Part shown: positions 47,845-58,999 of the stretch, piece after piece
Layout: every line of letters begins with the position of its first letter
Numbering within the stretch: the stretch's first letter is position 1
DNA from: JACRCT01 sp049841135
GTDB taxonomy: Bacteria > Myxococcota > Myxococcia > Myxococcales > UBA5297
NCBI GenBank assembly: GCA_049841135.1
Contig: JASGHK010000004.1
Coordinates: 2,046,001-2,110,000, forward strand
DNA length: 64,000 nt
Direction of reading: 5' to 3'
Made by a program: the position numbers and the translations under genes
Notes under the pieces: generated by a model
Told to the model about the DNA's origin: nothing
Seen by the model: the letters and a program-made list of their open reading frames with translations, nothing else
The model's database searches: none

Positions 47845-49057
47845 CTAGTTGATGATGCCGCCGCAGGCGAAGGAGGCCTCGAGCGTGGGCTGGTCCGCTT
47901 CCTTGAAGGTCGCGCAGGCGCTGCCTTCGAGCTCCAGCGTCAGGGCGTCCACGAGCGTCCAGCCGTTCGGGTCGCCGAAGATCAGCGCCTGGCCGTCGAG
48001 AGTCACGATCCCGGTGGACTCCATCCCGGCTGCGACCGCGCCGCTGAGCTTGAAGCGGCAGTTGCGCACGCCCTTGATGATGGTGTCGAAGGCGCCCACG
48101 AGCCCCGCTGGATCGTTGGCGACGTAGTACGGCGCGCTGCTGCCCGAGGGCGTGCCGGTGCCGGCGTTGGCCATGTCCTGCAGGTGCGTGAGTGCGACCT
48201 GGCTGCCGACGCTGAGGACGTAGGTGCGGATGCCTAGCTGGAAGGCCTTGCGCGCCGCGGTGAGCGAAGCCAGGCGCGCCTCGTTCAGCTCGATGGGGTC
48301 GGCGGGCTTGGGGTTGGCGCAGGTGTCGGGCTCGCCGTCGGTCGCCAGCAGGACGACGCGCGGCCCGTCACCGCCTTCGATGGGCGCGTCGTCGTGGAGC
48401 TTCTGGGCGGTCGCGTCCAGCGCCTCGCCGGTCGGCGTGTCCGCCCCAGGGGCGCTCGTGTCGATGAGCGTCCCAATGGCCGGAGCGTTTCCCAGCTTGG
48501 GGTCGATGGAGCTGCAGGTCCGGACAGGTGCCCTGGCCGTCGTTGGTGTAGAGGGTCGCGCCGAAGCGGACCTTGGACTGCAGCCTGGTGACGACGCCCT
48601 GGGAGGGATCGACGAGGGCGGTCTTGAGCGCACTCCAGCGGCTGGTGCCCGGGACGAACTCCTCGCCCATGCTGCCGCTGCGGTCGACGAGGAGCTGCAC
48701 GGTGGGGACGAGTTCGGTGGCGGTGACCTTGACCCGCGGGCAGTCGCCGGCATCGGGGTCGAAGACGCCCCCGTCGCCGCCAGGAAGGACGCAGCGGCCG
48801 CGGTCGGCGCACCTGCCGCCGGGGCCGCAGGCGGTGCCCACCCCGACGCAGTCGGCGACGCACTTCTTGGAGAGGCAGTACAGCGAGGACGGGCAGTCGC
48901 TGTCGCCGGTGCAGGCCGAGCCGCACTTGGGGTCGATGTTGGGGAGGTCGCAGGTGCCGGGGACGAACGAGGCATCCGGCTTTCCAGGGACGCCGCCGCA
49001 GTCGCCGCAAGCGGCGCTCAGGATCACGACAGCGGCGAAGACGAAGCTGCTGCGCAT
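47845..49057 (-). CDS. VWA-domain surface lipoprotein, one frameshift
   Basis: About 403 residues after repair. The signal peptide ends in the lipobox LSAAC. A Cys-rich segment (about 20-95: CGSACTGDSDCPSSLYC) precedes a von Willebrand A domain with the MIDAS motif DRSGSMG, then LLATDGEPDTC and RTYVLSVGSQ. VWA domains bind metal and protein partners. The frame shifts +1 at GAGCTGC (48509-48515); removing one base gives CPDLSSIDPKLG. It is 72 bases upstream of the pLGIC gene on the same strand, but nothing shows that they cooperate. Confidence 0.78.
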
Positions 49058-49165
49058 GGAGTCCTCCAAGGACGAGGGCATTCTAGCCCTGTCGAAATGG
49101 AGGAGACCGAAACGCAAAGGTCTGGCGCCGGCGAAGTGCTCGGCTAGTAGACCGACACTCCGTGA

Positions 49166-49579
49166 TTACCGCGCCGCGATCAGCCAATCGACGCCAATCT
49201 CGAAGTTGACGAGTGCGCACCCGCCGCCGTGGGCGACGAAGATCTCCTCATCCCCGTACGCGAACCCTCGAAGATGACGAGCCTGCAAGAAAGACGTCCG
49301 GAATGCAGCAGGCTTGCCCACGACATAGACGCCCGCGAGGTCCGGAGCGATCCGCGCAAGAGCCCTTTCGGTCTGCGCCGACCCATCGAGCCTGATGACT
49401 GCTTCCATCCTCAGACTCGCTACCAACTCTCGCGGTCGAGCGCGTCTCTTGAGCGGCAAGAACAAGCTGATCGCCCGTTCGCGTTTGTGAGGCTGAACGA
49501 AGGTTTGGATGAACGGCCGCAGCGCTGCGTCGATATCGGCCTGCGTTGCAGCCTCGATCTCACGGAGCTTGTTGGCCAT
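49166..49579 (-). CDS. Hypothetical protein
   Basis: A 137-residue protein of unknown function, with no signal peptide. The first half is helical and charged (REIEAATQADIDAALRPFIQ, QPHKRERAISLFLPLKRRAR); the second half looks like alternating strands (GVYVVGKPAAF, GFAYGDEEIFVAHGGGCALV). It lies 27 bases downstream of the ASH-domain gene on the same strand. Its sequence is slightly less GC-rich than its neighbours. Confidence 0.5.
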   Translation of the reverse strand: MANKLREIEAATQADIDAALRPFIQTFVQPHKRERAISLFLPLKRRARPRELVASLRMEAVIRLDGSAQTERALARIAPDLAGVYVVGKPAAFRTSFLQARHLRGFAYGDEEIFVAHGGGCALVNFEIGVDWLIAAR

Positions 49580-49606
49580 GCCGCCCTCGGAGCGCAGCTC
49601 GCGCGT

Positions 49607-51512
49607 TCAGAGGTTCACGTACACGTTGAAGCTGACCGGGGCGCCCTCCATCAGGTCGCCGTCGGTGACGGTCAGCTCCACCTGGTACCAGCCCTGGGTG
49701 TCGAAGGTGAGCACGGTCTTGTTGGAGGTGCCTTTTCCCCCCGGGTTGACCGACGCGGTCGCGCCCTCGGGCTGCTGGACGACGCTCCAGTTCCAGAACC
49801 TCACCCCGCTCTTGCTCTCGACGGTGCACTCCCCCGTGGTCCCGTCCTTCGCCAGGTCGTAGCTGCCCTCGCCGGAGAGCTCCACCATACCCTCGCCCAG
49901 GTTGACGATGGCCATGCTGCTGCGGTGGCAGACGCCGTCCATGCAGACCTCGTCCTGGCCGGTGCACGGACAGCTGGCGCCTGCGACCGGCGCGGTGATC
50001 ATCCCCACCGGCGGGCGGCTGCAGCTCATGTACGCGTGCAGCGACAGCTCCATGTCGGGGTGGGCCGGGTCGTCGGTCTTGACGTGCAGGACGCCGAGGT
50101 AGTCGGAGGCTCCAGCGGCGCCGTTGAAGTGGACGCACGCCTTGATCGCCTCGCCGGCACTCACCTGGGTGTTCGCAGCCGGGGCGGCCGGGCAGGCACT
50201 CGTGTCGGGCGCGGCGACGGTCAGGTCGAAGGCGGTGCTCTCGGCGCTCAGCTCGAGGCTGGTGATGGTCAGCGGCAGCTGCCGGTTCCACGTCGCCAGG
50301 TTGCGGATGGTGACCGGCTTGAAGCGGTGGTCGTCGTCGAACTCCAGCACCGCGGACGGGTCCAGCTCCGCCATGGGCGGCGAGCCGCCGGTCACGCGCG
50401 CGGTCACTTTTCCGCCGCTCCAGTCGACGACCAGCTTGTCCTCGCCCTTGGTGGCGCTGGGCGTGTAGTCGACCCTGGCGGTGGTCGTGGCGCCGGGCGC
50501 GAGCAAGAAGCCGGCGGCCGGGGTCTGGCCGAGCTTGAACATCGAGATGCCGCGCTCGAGCGCGACGGAGTTGACGGTCAGGTCGGCGCCGCTGTTGTTG
50601 CGCAGCGCGAAGGTGCCGTCGCAGGGCGCGCCCAACGACTCGAAGCGGCACTCCCACGGCGTGATCTCCAGGAGCGGGACCACGCCCTGGCCTTCCAGGT
50701 CGATCGCGACGTTCGCGTTGGCCGGATCGTTGGTCTCGAACGAGAGCGTCCCCCCGAGCCCCCAGGCCTCCGGCGCCGCGTCGGAGAGCGGCAGGAACTG
50801 CACCTTGAGGGTGGCGCTGGCGCCGGCCGGTACGGTGAGGGTGGTCTTGCCGCCGACGAGCTTGAACGTCCCCAGGGAGATGTCGGTCCGGGTGGCCACC
50901 GCCAGGTTCTTGATCTCCATCGGCGGACAGCCCGAGTTGGTCACGGTGACCGACATCTCGGCGGTGGCGCCCGAAGGCGTCGACTCGAACCACAGCTTGG
51001 GCTTGATTCGGCGCCGTCACCGCGCAGAAGTCGGCATCGGGGAAGAAGCCGCCCTTGCAGCTCATGGCGAAGGCCGGCTCGGGCGGCTTGGCGCTGCCGG
51101 TCCCCAGCAACGTGACCTTGCCACCCTGGTCGGCGCCCTCGCCCTCGACGACGAGGGTCGCGGTCTGGTTGCCCGTCGCGGTGGGCGTGAAGTGGAGCGC
51201 GACCTCGACGCTCTCGCCCGCGTCCAGCGTCGCGGGAACGTCTTTCGCCTCGAAGGTGAACTGCGGCTCGGCGGGGTCGACGGCGAACTTGTTGACGTTC
51301 ACCACCGCGGTGCCCTCGTTCGCCAGGTGGAGCACCTTCGTGGACGAGGAGATGACCACCCCGGCGGCCGACGGCTTGCGGCAGACCTCGCCGAAGTCGA
51401 CCTGCTTCTCCTGGACCACCAGCTTGCCCGCCGTGTTGTTGGTCTTGCCGCCGCCGCAGTCACACCCTGCCAGCACTGCCAGAGCGGTCGCCGCACCCAT
51501 CCATCCACGCAT
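49607..51512 (-). CDS. ASH/choice-of-anchor D surface lipoprotein, one frameshift
   Basis: About 634 residues after repair. The signal peptide ends in the lipobox LAGC. Immunoglobulin-like ASH/choice-of-anchor D repeats are recognised by V-D-F-G-E-V at the strand start, then LANEGTAVVNVN and FTPTATGNQTATLVVEG; further copies read VTNSGCPPMEI, LRNNSGADLTVN and VKTDDPAHPDMELSL. The C-terminal domain looks PKD-like (VTDGDLMEGAPVSFNVYV). The frame shifts +1 at GATTC (51005-51009); removing one base gives TAPIKPKLWFES. Such proteins are surface scaffolds in this lineage; partner unknown. GGGAGG precedes the ATG. Confidence 0.75.
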
Positions 51513-51555
51513 CGAACACCTCCCTCCAGCACCTCGACTCGGAAAGCCCATCTCT

Positions 51556-53136
51556 CTACCGGATCCTCATGCGGCGCGTCGCGCCCAGCGCCCACCCGAG
51601 CATCGCCAGGCCCGCCAGCGCCGGCATCGCCCCCGCTCCGGTGCCGCAGCCGCAGCCCGTCTGGCCGCCGCCATCGTCCGCTCCGCCGTCGACCTTGGCC
51701 AACGTGCCGCCATCGCCCGCCGCCTGCGCTCCGCCGTCGTGGGGCAGGACAACCGGCTTGCCGGCGTCGCCGTCCTGGGCCGGCACGTTGCCATCCGCGC
51801 CCTCCGGCGTTCCCGCGTCCGGAGGCACCCGGCACTGCTGCCAGCTGCAGACCTGACCTTCCGGGCAGCCGTCGGGGCAGGTCACGCTCTGGCACTTGCC
51901 GAAGACGCTGCAGCCGAACCCCGGGGCGCAGTCGCTCTCGCTCTTGCAGGGCACCGGCGGGCTCGCCGAATAGCCCCAGACCATCGCCTTGTCGCCGACC
52001 ATCCAGCCCTGGCCCAGGCCGAGCATCGTGCCCGCCACCAGAGTGCCGTCGTTGGCGACCGGGGTGGTGCCCGAGAACGTCCCCAGCTCGGAGCGCTTCC
52101 AGGCGCCCGCCTCGAGCCAGTAGTCGACCACCTTGTAGATGTGCGCCGTCTGTCCGCTGCCGTCAGAGGCGTCGGAGAGGTAGACCGTGCCGCCCAGGTG
52201 CCCGGAGGTCTCGCTCGCGAAGAACATCGTCTGGAAGCGGCTGGTGTTCACCCGGGAGGTGAAGCCCATCATCGACAGCGTGGCGACGTCGAGAGGGACC
52301 TTGGTGTCCGTCCAGGTCTTGCCGCCGTCCTTGGACTGGTAGAGCGCCGCCTCGGAGCGAACCGGGTCCACCATCTTGTAGCCCGACGCCCAGCCCGTCT
52401 TTCCGTCGCGCAGGAAGAAGACCGGGCCCAGCCCGTAGTCGGCGATCCGGGTGTCGCTGACCGTCCACGTCGCGCCGCCATCGATCGTCGCCAGCGTGAA
52501 GCCCTCCTTCGGCGCCTCGTAGGTCTCCTCCGTGCCCACCGTCTTCGTCGAGCTCCCGGCGGCCCAGCCCACCTGGTCGTTGAGCCAGAACATCGCGTAG
52601 AGCGTGCCCTCCACCGCGGGCACGGCCGCCGCCGTCCAGGTCTTGCCGCCATCGCTCGTCCGCTTGATCTGCACCGCCGAATCGTTGGCGTCGCTGCCCA
52701 CCGCCACGCCGCGCCGGACGTCGAAGAAGTGCAGCGCCTGGATCTCGAAGCCCGCGTCGGAAGTGGCCGCCACCCAGGCCGTGCCGCCGTTGACCGTGGA
52801 CCAGACCTTCTTGCCACCGGCGACCCAGCCGCGGTTGGCGTCGACGAAGCAGACGGTGCTGAGCGTGGTGAAGAGCAGGCTCGAGAGGTTGCTGCTGACG
52901 TCGCTCCAGGTCTTGCCGCCGTCGGCGCTCGCCCAGACCCGGGGGCTGATCTGCGGCGGGAAGCTCGAGGCGTCCATGAGCACCCCCGCGGCGAACAGGT
53001 GCGCGGGGGCCGGTGCCGAGAGCGAGGCCAGCACCGTGGGGTTGCTCCCGCCGTAAAGGTTCTCCCAGCCTGCCCATGCGGGGGTGCTCGCCAGCAGAAC
53101 CGATAGGACCAGCAGTGCGCGGGCCGCGTTGGGCAT
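51556..53136 (-). CDS. BNR/YCF48-like beta-propeller protein with MYXO-CTERM tail
   Basis: A 526-residue exported protein. The signal peptide ends in STPAWAG. Repeated Asp-box motifs S-x-D-G-G-K-T-W (SADGGKTWSD, TSDGGKTWTA, TIDGGATWTV, SKDGGKTWTD) mark a beta-propeller of the BNR/YCF48 kind. A Cys-rich module (CKSESDCAPGFGCSVFGKC) and a D/G/A linker follow. The C-terminus GCGCGTGAGAMPALAGLAML then RRMRIR has the MYXO-CTERM form: Gly-Cys pair, hydrophobic helix and basic end, the sorting signal that anchors surface proteins in Myxococcota. Ligand unknown. It is 43 bases upstream of the ASH gene, same strand. Confidence 0.82.
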   Translation of the reverse strand: MPNAARALLVLSVLLASTPAWAGWENLYGGSNPTVLASLSAPAPAHLFAAGVLMDASSFPPQISPRVWASADGGKTWSDVSSNLSSLLFTTLSTVCFVDANRGWVAGGKKVWSTVNGGTAWVAATSDAGFEIQALHFFDVRRGVAVGSDANDSAVQIKRTSDGGKTWTAAAVPAVEGTLYAMFWLNDQVGWAAGSSTKTVGTEETYEAPKEGFTLATIDGGATWTVSDTRIADYGLGPVFFLRDGKTGWASGYKMVDPVRSEAALYQSKDGGKTWTDTKVPLDVATLSMMGFTSRVNTSRFQTMFFASETSGHLGGTVYLSDASDGSGQTAHIYKVVDYWLEAGAWKRSELGTFSGTTPVANDGTLVAGTMLGLGQGWMVGDKAMVWGYSASPPVPCKSESDCAPGFGCSVFGKCQSVTCPDGCPEGQVCSWQQCRVPPDAGTPEGADGNVPAQDGDAGKPVVLPHDGGAQAAGDGGTLAKVDGGADDGGGQTGCGCGTGAGAMPALAGLAMLGWALGATRRMRIR

Positions 53137-53224
53137 GGGTCGCAGAACCTCCCGGGGCCTCCCCCCGTCTGCCTGGAAGGCGTGCTAGCATACGACCCCT
53201 TTCGGACCCTAGGGGAGGCCCCGC

Positions 53225-56200
53225 ATGCGCTCGATTCTTCTCTCGGCTTTGGCCGTGGCCCTCGTCGTCTCCGGCTGCAACTGCGGCGACCCCGGCGGAG
53301 GCACCTCGACCACCGGCGCCGACCCCAACGTCCTCGACCCGGTCCAGAAGGTCGGGGACGAGTTCGTGCTCGACTTCGGCAAGGAACGGGCCGGCTACAG
53401 CTACCAGCAGCACATCGTCATCGAGAACCTGGGCCGCCTCGACTGGACCATCGACAAGCTGGAGCTGCGCACGGGCGCCAACGCCTCGCTGTCCATCGCC
53501 ACGATCGAGGTGCCGCTCAAGGTCGCCACCGGCGGCAAGCTCGACCTCAAGGTGAGCTGGTCCCCGCAGCTCGCCGAGGACCTGCTCAGCTACGTGGACA
53601 TCTCGGGCGACGCCGAGAGCCAGGAGAAGATCTCCATCAAGGTCATCGGCAAGGCGCTGGCGCCGGTCATGAAGGTCTGCGTCAAGGACCCGCCGGCCGG
53701 CACGCCCGAGTGCGACACCGACGCCGCCGCGCAGGAGACCCCCAAGAACCTCGCCATCGACTTCGGCATCATCGGCATCAAGGACCCGCCGGTCACCAAG
53801 ACGCTGCTCATCAAGAACCTGGCGGTGAAGGACGACCAGGACATCCGCCTGCACCTGACCGGCATCGACTTCCAGCCCGGCGCCTCCACCGAGTTCACGG
53901 TCCTGTACCCGAGCGTGCGCAACGTGGCGCCCGAGGGGCAGATGGAGGTGACCGTCACCTACAAGCCGGTCGACGGCGGCTACGACAACGCCGTGCTGGA
54001 GATCACCGGCGACGACCCGACCAAGACCATCGTCCGCGTGGACCTGACCGCCGGCGGCCGCGCGCCGCGCCTGTGCGTCTCCAACCCCCAGCCCCCGACG
54101 CTCAACTTCGGCCAGGTGGGCCAGGGCACCGAGTCCGAGCAGGAGATCACCCTCGAGTCCTGCGGCGTCAGCCCGCTGGTCCTGACCAACGTGGCACTCG
54201 GCGCCGGAACCTCGGCGACGTTCACCCTGCCCGCGCCTCCCCAGCTGCCGATGACCTTGGCCCCCGGGGTCAACTACAAGCTCAAGGTGAAGTTCGCGCC
54301 GGTCAACCTGGGCGTCGTCACTGGCCAGGTGACCTTCAACTCCGATGCCGGCGAAGGCTTCGTGTCCCTCACGGGCGAGGGCGTCAAGGAGCCCACCTGC
54401 GACATCCAGATCTCGCCCAAGTCCATCGACTTCGGCCAGGTGCCGCTCAACGGCTTCGCCGACCGCGTCATCTTCGGCACCAACGTGGGCCAGAAGACCT
54501 GCCACCTGACCAAGCTGCAGCTGACCGGCGCCGCCGCCTTCAGCGTGCAGAACTCTCCCGCGCCCGGCGCCGAGGTCGCGCCCCTGTCCACCTTCTCCAT
54601 CTCGCTGCGCTACACGCCCGGCGGCACCACCCAGGAGACTGGCAACTACCTCATCGAGGCCGACGACCCCGCCGAGCCCTCGGTCTCCATCGACCTCAAG
54701 GGCACCGGCAAGACCCCGGGCCCCTGCGAGATCCAGATCTCCCCGCCCAACCTCAACTTCGGCACCGTGGCCGCCGGCACCGGCAAGGCGATGGAGCTGT
54801 TCCTCTACAACTTCGGTACCGACCAGTGCTGGCTGGGCAAAGCCGCGCTGACCGCCGCCTCGGTGGGTTTCGCGCTCACCGCCGCCCCGACCGTCATCAT
54901 GGCCCAGCCCATCGACTCGGGCGCCAAGGTCCGCTACGAGGTCACCTTCCAGCCCGCCAAGGGCGGCCCCTACGTCGGCGCGCTCAGCATCCAGGCCGGC
55001 CCCAACGCCTTGGGCATGAAGAATTGGGCGGTGGCGCTGACCGGCGTGGCCGGCGAGGCCGCCATCTGCATCACCCCCGAGGTCCTCGACTTCGGCGTCC
55101 AGGGCCCCGGCGCCACCCGCGAGCTGGGCTTCACCATCCAGAGCTGCGGCCCCGGCCTGCTGGAGATGCGCGGCATCAACCTCGAGGCCGGCACCTCCAC
55201 CGACTACACCATCACCCAGAAGCCGCAGGTGCCCCAGCAGCTGGCGCCGTCGCAGACCGCCCTCGTCAAGGTCAAGCTCAACTCCACCGGCACCGGTCCG
55301 GCGTTCGGCCGGGTGAAGGTCTTGAGCAACGACCGCAACAAGCCGGCGGCCTCGGTGGTGCTCAAGGCCAACTCCAACGGCTGCTTCACCAGCGTGCTCA
55401 ACTGCGCCCCCACCGCGCTCCACTTCCCCAAGACCGCCACCGGGCTCACCAGCTCGCTGACCTTCAGCTGCGTCAGCCTGGGCACCGTCGACGTGGACCT
55501 GACCAGCATCCACCTCACCGCCAGCAGCTCCACGGCGTTCTCGCTCTCGCACAAGACGCTGCCGCCCAAGGTCAAGCCGGGCGAGTCCTTCCGGGTGGCG
55601 GTGGACTACGCCCCCACGCAGATCACCAGCGACGTGGGCACCGTGGAGATCGCCAGCAATGACTGCCAGCGGCCGCTGCAGACCATCGCGCTCGACGGCC
55701 TCTCCAAGGCGCCGGACTTCCCCAAGTGCATCCCGCCCAAGGTCTTCCAGCCGGTGACCAAGTGGAAGTGGGAGAACCCCACCATCGCCAGCAAGTTCAA
55801 GACGGTGTGGATCACCCCGATGGTCGCCCCGCTCGAGGACACCAACGGCGACGACCGGATCGACGAGGACGACACCCCGAGCGTCATCTTCACCAGCACC
55901 GAGGGCATCAAGATGAACGTCGGCGACCCCGCGGCCACCGACATGACCCCGCCCGCCGTCCTGCGCGCGGTCGACGGCAAGACCGGCGCCGAGCTTCTGG
56001 ACCATGGCCAACCCGGGCCTGGCGCTCAACAGCGAGGCGCAGATCGCCGTGGGCGACATCGACGGCGACAACAAGGTGGAGATCCTCGGCACGCTGCGCT
56101 TCGTCAGCCCCGGCACCGGCAACATGGGCATGGAGGGCAAGTACAAGACCGGCCGCCTGGTCGCCTTCGAGAACGACGGCACCTTCAAGTGGGTGTCCGA

Positions 56201-57167
56201 CTACTGGAACCGGCCGGACTCGGAGATCGAGGACGGCAGCGCCATCAACCTCGCCGACCTCGACGCCGACGGCGTCCCGGAGATCGTCATCGGGTCCTCC
56301 GTCTTCGACCCCGACGGCACGCTCAAGTGGGAGGGCAAGGCCAGCATCGGCTCGACCGGCCACGGCGTGTTCTCGGTGGTCGCGGACCTGGACCAGGACG
56401 GCCAGCAGGAGGTCATCGCCGGCAACAGCGCCTACGCCGCCGACGGGCGGGTCATCTGGACCTACGGGCGCGCCGACGGCCTGTCCATCGTGGTCAACGT
56501 CGACGCCGACCCAGAGCCCGAGGTCGTGCTCCGCTACGCGCCGGACACCATCGTCATCCTCAAGTACGACGGCACCAAGAAGTACGGTCCGTGGACGCTC
56601 ACCGGCCTGCCCGAGGACAACGGCATCTGCGCGGCGCCCATCACCGCCGCGGACCTCGACGGCGACGGCATGGCGGAGCTGGCCATCCCCGCCGGCAACT
56701 GGTTCTTCGCGATGAAGCCCCAGACCGGCGCCATCATGTGGCAGCAGCCGATCGAGGACTACATGAACCAGTGCGGCGCCGCCGGCGCGGCCGCCTTCGA
56801 CTTCGAGGGCGACGGCAAGTACGAGGCGGTCTACCAGGACACCGGCAACACCTTCGTGTTCCGCGGCACCGACGGCACCATCACCTTCCAGGACGTGCGC
56901 AGCTCGGCCACCATCTGGGAGACCCCGGTCATCGCCGACGTGGACAACGACGGGCACGCGGACATCCTGGTCACCCAGGACACCGGCGCCGGCGTGAAGA
57001 TGATCAACAACTCCACCAACGACTGGGTCGGCACCACCCGTATCTGGAACGAGCACAACTACCACTTCACCAACGTGCACGAGGGCGGCGTCATCCCGCG
57101 CGTCGAGAAGGCCAGCTGGAAGGTCTTCAACGCCTACCGCGCCAACCTGCCGTACTGCCTGCCGTAG
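53225..57167 (+). CDS. ASH-repeat and FG-GAP surface lipoprotein, one frameshift
   Basis: About 1313 residues after repair. The signal peptide ends in VVSGC. Residues to about 850 form six to eight ASH/choice-of-anchor D repeats (L-N-F-G-x-V starts: LNFGQVGQG, IDFGQVPLN, LNFGTVAAG, LDFGVQGPG). The C-terminal 390 residues are FG-GAP/VCBS-like propeller repeats with calcium-type D-x-D-x-D-G motifs (VGDIDGDNKVE, LADLDADGVPE, VADLDQDGQQE, AADLDGDGMAE, IADVDNDGHAD). The frame shifts +1 at GAGCTTC (55991-55997); removing one base gives KTGAELWT, the usual form. It looks like a large cell-surface scaffold, divergent from the MYXO-CTERM gene. Confidence 0.8.
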
Positions 57168-57196
57168 CGCGACCGCGGGCAATGCCTGAGTGAACT

Positions 57197-57226
57197 GAGG
57201 GCGGGCCTTCGGGCCCGCCCTCCTTC
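57197..57226 (+). terminator. Intrinsic-type terminator after the FG-GAP gene
   Basis: A perfect 11-bp stem (GAGGGCGGGCC, 57197-57207, with GGCCCGCCCTC, 57212-57222) closes a TTCG tetraloop and is followed by CTTCTT. It starts 30 bases after the stop codon. Confidence 0.75.
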
Positions 57227-57228
57227 TT

Positions 57229-57370
57229 GGGGCCAGGTTCCGAATCGTCCGAATCCGGCTCGGGCTCGGCTCGGGGCCAGGTTCCGATTCCTCCGAATCG
57301 GGCTCGGTTCGGGGCCAGGTTCCGAATCGTTCGAATCCGGCTCGGGCCAGGCTGGGGCCAGGTTCCGAAT
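57229..57370. repeat. Tandem repeat array interrupted by an insertion sequence
   Basis: Copies of GGGGCCAGGTTCCGAATC, usually continuing with a CGAATCCGGCTCGG word, begin at 57229, 57273, 57311 and 57354 (spacing 44, 38 and 43 bases). The fourth copy breaks off at 57370 where the insertion sequence starts, and its missing right half (CCTCCGAATCCGGCT) resumes after the element at 59009. Not a CRISPR: spacers are short and related to each other. Confidence 0.88.
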
Positions 57371-58999
57371 GGGTGTAGATCCTGAGATTCATTAGTTAAA
57401 TTAGGATTATGCGGCTTTTGCCAGATGTGGCGTGGCGGGCGCTGGTTGGGCTGCCAAAGCGATCTCTGGAAGCTGTCCGAGATGGCGCACGAAGTCCTGC
57501 CACATCCCGTTGACCAGGATGCAGCGTAGGTGCAGCACCCGCTCTGCCCGTTCGCGGCCCCAGTGCATCCCCGGGCCATCGAGGCGTAGGCCCACGACGT
57601 TGCGCGCTGCCCCTTCCACCGCTCCGGTGGCTATGTCCAGGTCGTCCTTGCGCAGTTCGGCGTAGCGCATTCGGTCTCGGTGTTCCTCGAAGTGGTCGAT
57701 CGCTCGGCACAGTCGCCGGCGCTTGAACTTGTTGCCCGGCCCCGTCTTGGGCGTGCCTTCGAGCCGCTGCTTGAGTTCGCCGAGGATCGCCCCGATCGCC
57801 CCGCGTCGCAGCCTCGTGGTCTGTCGCGCCACCCATGCCTCCAACTCGGCGCTGTACTCGGGGTGGAAGCAGGTGCCCACGTCCCAGAGTCTCTCGACGA
57901 TGTGGTGCCAGTCGATGCACACCTCCGCTTGCGCGAGGTGCTTGAGCTGGCCGCGCCAGATGTGCTCCGAGCCGTCCGCCAAGAACAGCGTCCGCTTCTG
58001 GCCATAGCCCCGTTTGTCGGCCTCGTGCCTGAGCCAGGCGAACAGCGCCTCATGGCTATCGAAGGTGCCGATCACTCGCTTGTTGATCGGCCCCTCGTAG
58101 CCGTTCTTCGTTCGGCGCAAGGTGTAGATGACACCGAGCACAGCCATCTTTGCGTTCTTGGCCTTCTTGCCCACCGAGCGCCGCTTCGGCTTGGGCCATC
58201 TTCGCTTGCTGGCCCTTCGAGCCGTCCGGCCCGAGACCTCCTCACGCTCGTGGGGCCGCGACCGTCGCCGGCACGTCTCGGGCGAGAGCATCGGCGCGCC
58301 TTTGGCGTCGACCTGGATGACGAGGATCTCGCCCTCGCCATCCGGCGCGGGCGCCTGCTCGAGGAAGTTGCGAGCCTCGGATCCGATCGCGTCCACCATT
58401 CGAAGGACCGCTCGGGGGCTGGGAGCCCACTCGTACGTCTCGCGAAAGTTCTGGCGTGCGTTGGCGAACGCCAGCTGCGCGCAGAGGCGAGTCATCGCCG
58501 TCACCGTCCCTAGGCTGAAGCCGCCGCACAGCCCCAACTCGCGGTCGACCGGCAAGTCACGTGCGGCACGCCGGTTAGACGCATCGACCCCCGTCGGGCG
58601 CTCGAACCGAACCTTGCCGAACCGGGTCCCCAGCTCAGAATCTCGGCAGGGCCCCAACAACCAGTGGCGCCCATCGTGCTCGTATTCCGAAGCGCGCGGC
58701 CGAGCGGCGCGGACCACCAGGTAGAGGCCAACCGCGGCACGACCGAGCGCCAGCAACGCGCTCCACAACTGCGACTCGAAGTCCGCCAGCCGCTCTGATC
58801 GGCCCTCCGCCAACTGGGTCACGATGTCAGCGGCCTGCTGGACCTCGACCCGCGCCTCCTGAATACTCCGCACCGGAGCCTCTCTTGTTCGGGTTTCTCT
58901 TCTCGCAAAAGCGATTATCCGAACGAGAGAGGCCTCCTTCCACGACTAACTCCCGCGCTTCCCGAGGGGCGGGCGCTCGGTAACCTGGGAACTACGCCC
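57371..58999. mobile_element. ISKra4-like insertion sequence with 9-bp target duplication
   Basis: The 1629-bp element has imperfect terminal inverted repeats beginning GGGTGTAGATCCTGAG (57371) and, on the other strand, GGGCGTAGTTCCCAGG (58999), matching at 11 of 16 positions. It is flanked by the direct repeat GTTCCGAAT (57362-57370 and 59000-59008). Removing the element and one copy of the duplication exactly rebuilds a repeat unit of the surrounding array, which supports these boundaries. It carries a single transposase gene. Confidence 0.88.
57407..58873 (-). CDS. ISKra4-like family transposase
   Basis: A 488-residue DDE transposase. The likely catalytic acids are in IQVDAKGAPML, LFLADGSEHIWRG and the glutamate of GAVEGAARNVVGLRL, a layout seen in the ISKra4 group (C-terminal GPGMHWGRERAERVLHLR). 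A Lys/Arg-rich segment near residues 210-245 (KRRWPKPKRRSVGKKAKNAK) is probably DNA-contacting. The frame is intact from 58873 to 57407, so the element may still be active. The family name is my recognition of the ending, not a search result. Confidence 0.82.
   Translation of the reverse strand: MRSIQEARVEVQQAADIVTQLAEGRSERLADFESQLWSALLALGRAAVGLYLVVRAARPRASEYEHDGRHWLLGPCRDSELGTRFGKVRFERPTGVDASNRRAARDLPVDRELGLCGGFSLGTVTAMTRLCAQLAFANARQNFRETYEWAPSPRAVLRMVDAIGSEARNFLEQAPAPDGEGEILVIQVDAKGAPMLSPETCRRRSRPHEREEVSGRTARRASKRRWPKPKRRSVGKKAKNAKMAVLGVIYTLRRTKNGYEGPINKRVIGTFDSHEALFAWLRHEADKRGYGQKRTLFLADGSEHIWRGQLKHLAQAEVCIDWHHIVERLWDVGTCFHPEYSAELEAWVARQTTRLRRGAIGAILGELKQRLEGTPKTGPGNKFKRRRLCRAIDHFEEHRDRMRYAELRKDDLDIATGAVEGAARNVVGLRLDGPGMHWGRERAERVLHLRCILVNGMWQDFVRHLGQLPEIALAAQPAPATPHLAKAA

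Noticed and set aside
52163..56188. 1341-codon antisense open frame across the FG-GAP and propeller genes
   Set aside because: Gly/Asp/Val repeats mirror the ASH and FG-GAP coding strand; no start signal.
57229..57370. CRISPR-like look of the repeat array
   Set aside because: The intervals between repeats are short, variable and similar to each other, and no cas genes are present.
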